Positions 62,165 to 64,000 of a stretch of DNA of 64,000 bases are shown here, in pieces (position 1 is the stretch's first letter; each line of letters starts with the position of its first letter). The position numbers and the translations under genes were made by a program. The notes beneath the pieces were generated by a model that was given only the letters and a program-made list of their open reading frames with translations, made no database searches and was not told where the DNA came from. Source of the stretch: CAVPNY01 sp963706905 (GTDB taxonomy: Bacteria > Chloroflexota > Anaerolineae > Anaerolineales > UBA4823); contig CAVPNY010000017.1 in the NCBI GenBank assembly GCA_963706905.1, positions 1-64,000 of the forward strand, in the 5' to 3' direction.

Positions 62165-63550
62165 TTACTGCTCCTTCATGGCGCTCACGTTCAGGCTGTA
62201 GACCAGAGTGCCGTCAGGAGCAGGCCAGGCGGAGCTGCGGGCGATATCCGGTTGGGAGAAGCCAGCCTGGGCGATGAGCGCCAGGTATTCGCGCTCCGGC
62301 AGGGCGCCGGTGATACATTCTGACCAGGTCTCGGGATCGCTGCGCATAGCCGGACTAAAAGGTCGATCGGTGACGATGTCGCTGATCGCCAGCCGCCCGC
62401 CGGGTTTGAGCACCCGGTAGGCTTCCCGGAAAACCTGGCCTTTGTCCTCCACCAGGTTGATCACGCAGTTGCTCATCACCACATCGATGCTGCCTGCCTC
62501 GACGGGTAAATGCCCGGCGTCGCCCTGGCGAAACTCGACATTGGTGTAACCGCGCTGCCGGGCAGTCTGGCGGGCGCGTGCCAGCATCTCCTCGAGCATG
62601 TCCACACCGATCACCTTTCCACCTGGGACGACGCGTTGGGCTGCCGGGAAAAGGTCTGCACCGGCTCCACTGCCGATATCCAGCACAACCTCGCCGGGTT
62701 GCAGGCTGGCCAGGGCGACCGGGTTTCCGCACCCCAGGGAGATCTCGGCGTCGGTAGGAGGGTTAATGTCTGGGAGGCAACAACTGGCTGCAGCCGGTTG
62801 GATCATGTCCAGGGTGATGGAATCTGGATTTGTCGGGGAGGTGGTAGCGGGACTGGTTGGACCACAACAGCTTGTCCCCGTCGTGGCAATCTGGCGATAA
62901 TGGGAACGCACAGCTTCGGTCATGGCGGTGATCGGCCTGGCACCCGTCGCCACGAAGATGCTGACGGAGGCTTGCTCATTCAGGGTCTGGGAAGCGGTGC
63001 AGGACTGGCTGGTATCTTCTACCAGCAAATTCACCAATCCTGCCGCGCCCATCCATTCCCGCACCTGCTGGCGGTCAAACCCGAGCCAGACGTCTGCCTG
63101 CTCTTCCCGCAGCCAGGTATAGGGGTGTTGATCCAGGTCGGTGATCACCAGGCGTCCTCCCGGGCGCAAAACTCGGGCAATCTCCAGCAGGGCTGCCTGC
63201 GGTTCTTCAATATGGTGCAGGTACATATTAGCAAGCACGGCGTCAACGCTCTCGTCCGGCAAGGGGATGGCTGGCCCATCGGTCAGGTGGTATTGGATAT
63301 TGGAATAACCAGACAGTTTCTGGCGGGCGACAGCCTGCATCTGCGGGCTGCTGTCGACCAGGTGAACCAACGCCACAGCGGGAGCTAATCCTTCCGAGAG
63401 AAAACCAGTGCCGCCGCCCAGGTCTAATACAACCGAATCCGGATGCAGCCCGGCGCGTTCCAGGGCGATACTGCGCATGGCATCGCTGAACATGCTGGAG
63501 CGCAGTGCGTCCCATTGGTCAGCAATCTGGGAGAAGTAAGGTTGTGACAT
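62165..63550 (-). CDS. arsM: Tandem SAM methyltransferase, C-terminal half ArsM-like
   Basis: A 461-residue fusion of two methyltransferases. The first (about 1-205) is a type 11 enzyme with VVLDLGGGTGFLSEGL. The second (about 265-455) matches arsenite methyltransferase: SLGCGNPVALASLQPGEVVLDIGSG, then VDMLEEMLARARQTA, SNCVINLVEDKGQVFREAYR and GGRLAISDIV. Between them lie TSCCGP and ASCCLP cysteine pairs, possible As(III) ligands. It would methylate trivalent arsenic using SAM. It is divergently placed from arsR? No: both lie on the minus strand, with arsR upstream. AGGAGG precedes the ATG. Confidence 0.8.
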   Translation of the reverse strand: MSQPYFSQIADQWDALRSSMFSDAMRSIALERAGLHPDSVVLDLGGGTGFLSEGLAPAVALVHLVDSSPQMQAVARQKLSGYSNIQYHLTDGPAIPLPDESVDAVLANMYLHHIEEPQAALLEIARVLRPGGRLVITDLDQHPYTWLREEQADVWLGFDRQQVREWMGAAGLVNLLVEDTSQSCTASQTLNEQASVSIFVATGARPITAMTEAVRSHYRQIATTGTSCCGPTSPATTSPTNPDSITLDMIQPAAASCCLPDINPPTDAEISLGCGNPVALASLQPGEVVLDIGSGAGADLFPAAQRVVPGGKVIGVDMLEEMLARARQTARQRGYTNVEFRQGDAGHLPVEAGSIDVVMSNCVINLVEDKGQVFREAYRVLKPGGRLAISDIVTDRPFSPAMRSDPETWSECITGALPEREYLALIAQAGFSQPDIARSSAWPAPDGTLVYSLNVSAMKEQ

Positions 63551-63576
63551 TGGAAACCTCCTGATGAGAACACTAT

Positions 63577-63594
63577 TATCGTAAAAATACGATA
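63577..63594 (-). promoter_or_regulatory. ArsR operator in front of the arsM-like gene
   Basis: TATCGTA (63577-63583), AAAA, TACGATA (63588-63594), a perfect inverted repeat. The same ATCGTA-N4-TACGAT core lies at the arsR start. A GATAAT-like -10 for the methyltransferase overlaps its downstream edge on the minus strand. Confidence 0.75.
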
Positions 63595-63641
63595 TATTCT
63601 GACCTAATTAATCCCGGGAGAGTCGAGCGCCCGGGTTGGGT

Positions 63642-63941
63642 TTAGAAGCTGCTGTTAACCCTGGATTTGAACCACTCCAGGTTGTCGATATCAATACAAT
63701 AACAGGTGGCTGGCCCTTCTATCTCGCCGCGGATTAAGCCGGCTTCTTTGAGCACCTTGATGTGCTGCGATACCGTGGACTGGGCCAGGGGCAGGACCGC
63801 GACGATGTCGTTGCAGATACAGGATTGGCATTCTGCCAGCTGATGCAGTATTTCCATGCGCACTGGATTTCCGAGAGCCTTGAACATTTTTGCCAGGCGC
63901 AGTTCGTCTGCGGTTAATTCTGAAGTTCTGGTCGCTTTCAT
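63642..63941 (-). CDS. arsR: ArsR-family repressor
   Basis: A 99-residue winged-helix repressor. The helix-turn-helix is in LPLAQSTVSQHIKVLKEAGLI. Cysteines ECQSCICND (about 37-43) lie in the alpha3 region, with a further CYC near the wing end, and are likely As(III) ligands. ATG 63941 is chosen because it lies at the predicted transcription start; an ATG also occurs at 63944. The shared operators predict control of arsR and the downstream methyltransferase. Confidence 0.88.
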   Translation of the reverse strand: MKATRTSELTADELRLAKMFKALGNPVRMEILHQLAECQSCICNDIVAVLPLAQSTVSQHIKVLKEAGLIRGEIEGPATCYCIDIDNLEWFKSRVNSSF

Positions 63942-63977
63942 CATCGTAATTTTACGATAAAGGGATTTGCCTGTCAA
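63942..63977 (-). promoter_or_regulatory. arsR promoter and operator, leaderless start
   Basis: On the minus strand, TTGACA (63977-63972) and TAAAAT (63954-63949) are exactly 17 bp apart. The expected start falls at about 63942, next to the ATG, so the mRNA should be leaderless. The operator ATCGTA-N4-TACGAT (63943-63958) covers the -10. Confidence 0.75.
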
Positions 63978-64000
63978 GAGTGATTTTCTCCATAATTGAA

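Overview
The window looks like the chromosome of an uncultured or little-studied member of the Chloroflexota, most likely class Anaerolineae. This is inferred from the rod-shape cluster rodA-minEDC-mrdA-mreDCB, a fused nuoCD, a fused korA next to korB, a TgpA/DUF58 pair, a DUF2270 protein and the general protein style. No rRNA or tRNA gene was seen, so the phylum rests on inference.

Layout. 0-8.7 kb, minus strand: cell shape and division genes, interrupted on the plus strand by a small VapBC-type toxin-antitoxin pair whose toxin gene is frameshifted. 8.9-11.2 kb: glmS behind a divergent glmS self-cleaving ribozyme. 11.2-12.9 kb: a STAS-domain regulator and a flippase-like membrane protein. 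12.9-22.4 kb, minus strand: a type III-like restriction-modification island (res, PIN-domain gene, hypothetical, mod, nuclease-like gene). It is full of single-base frameshifts and in-frame palindromic repeat insertions, and it has a DUF559 nuclease domain inserted inside Res. 22.7-30.8 kb: a frameshifted regulator, iscX, nuoB, nuoCD, nuoI, mrp, a RicT/PSP1 gene, a PIG-L deacetylase and an M20 peptidase. 30.8-32.9 kb: an IS3-family element that landed in the loop of a transcription terminator and then received an IS5-type element. 33-36.7 kb: a GntR regulator and 2-oxoacid:ferredoxin oxidoreductase korAB. 37-38 kb: a sirtuin remnant and an MBL-fold hydrolase.

38.3-43.6 kb is the most unusual stretch. 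A 68-residue peptide gene ending in Trp-Trp is followed 14 bp later by a ComQ-like isoprenyl synthase. Next come a ComP-like sensor kinase (membrane anchor, extracytoplasmic PDZ, membrane bundle, GAF, PAS, kinase) and a receiver/HD-GYP response regulator. The set has the layout of the Bacillus ComQXPA quorum-sensing system, with a c-di-GMP phosphodiesterase output in place of the DNA-binding ComA.

43.6-64 kb is mostly metabolic: DUF2270, flavin reductase, a molybdopterin sulfite-oxidase-like enzyme, a tyrosine catabolic operon (hppD, fah, hmgA), aldo/keto reductase, Nudix, VOC protein, transglutaminase/DUF58 pair, an SRPBCC-PDZ-DinB fusion, a fused E1 dehydrogenase, LysE and MOP-type membrane proteins, and an ArsR-controlled tandem methyltransferase.

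Ten apparent +/-1 frameshifts, nearly all in short homopolymers, affect vapC, mod (four), the PIN gene, res (two), the 22.7 kb regulator and fah. Most of the core genes read through cleanly. The breaks could be real decay or assembly errors; the sequence alone cannot decide.
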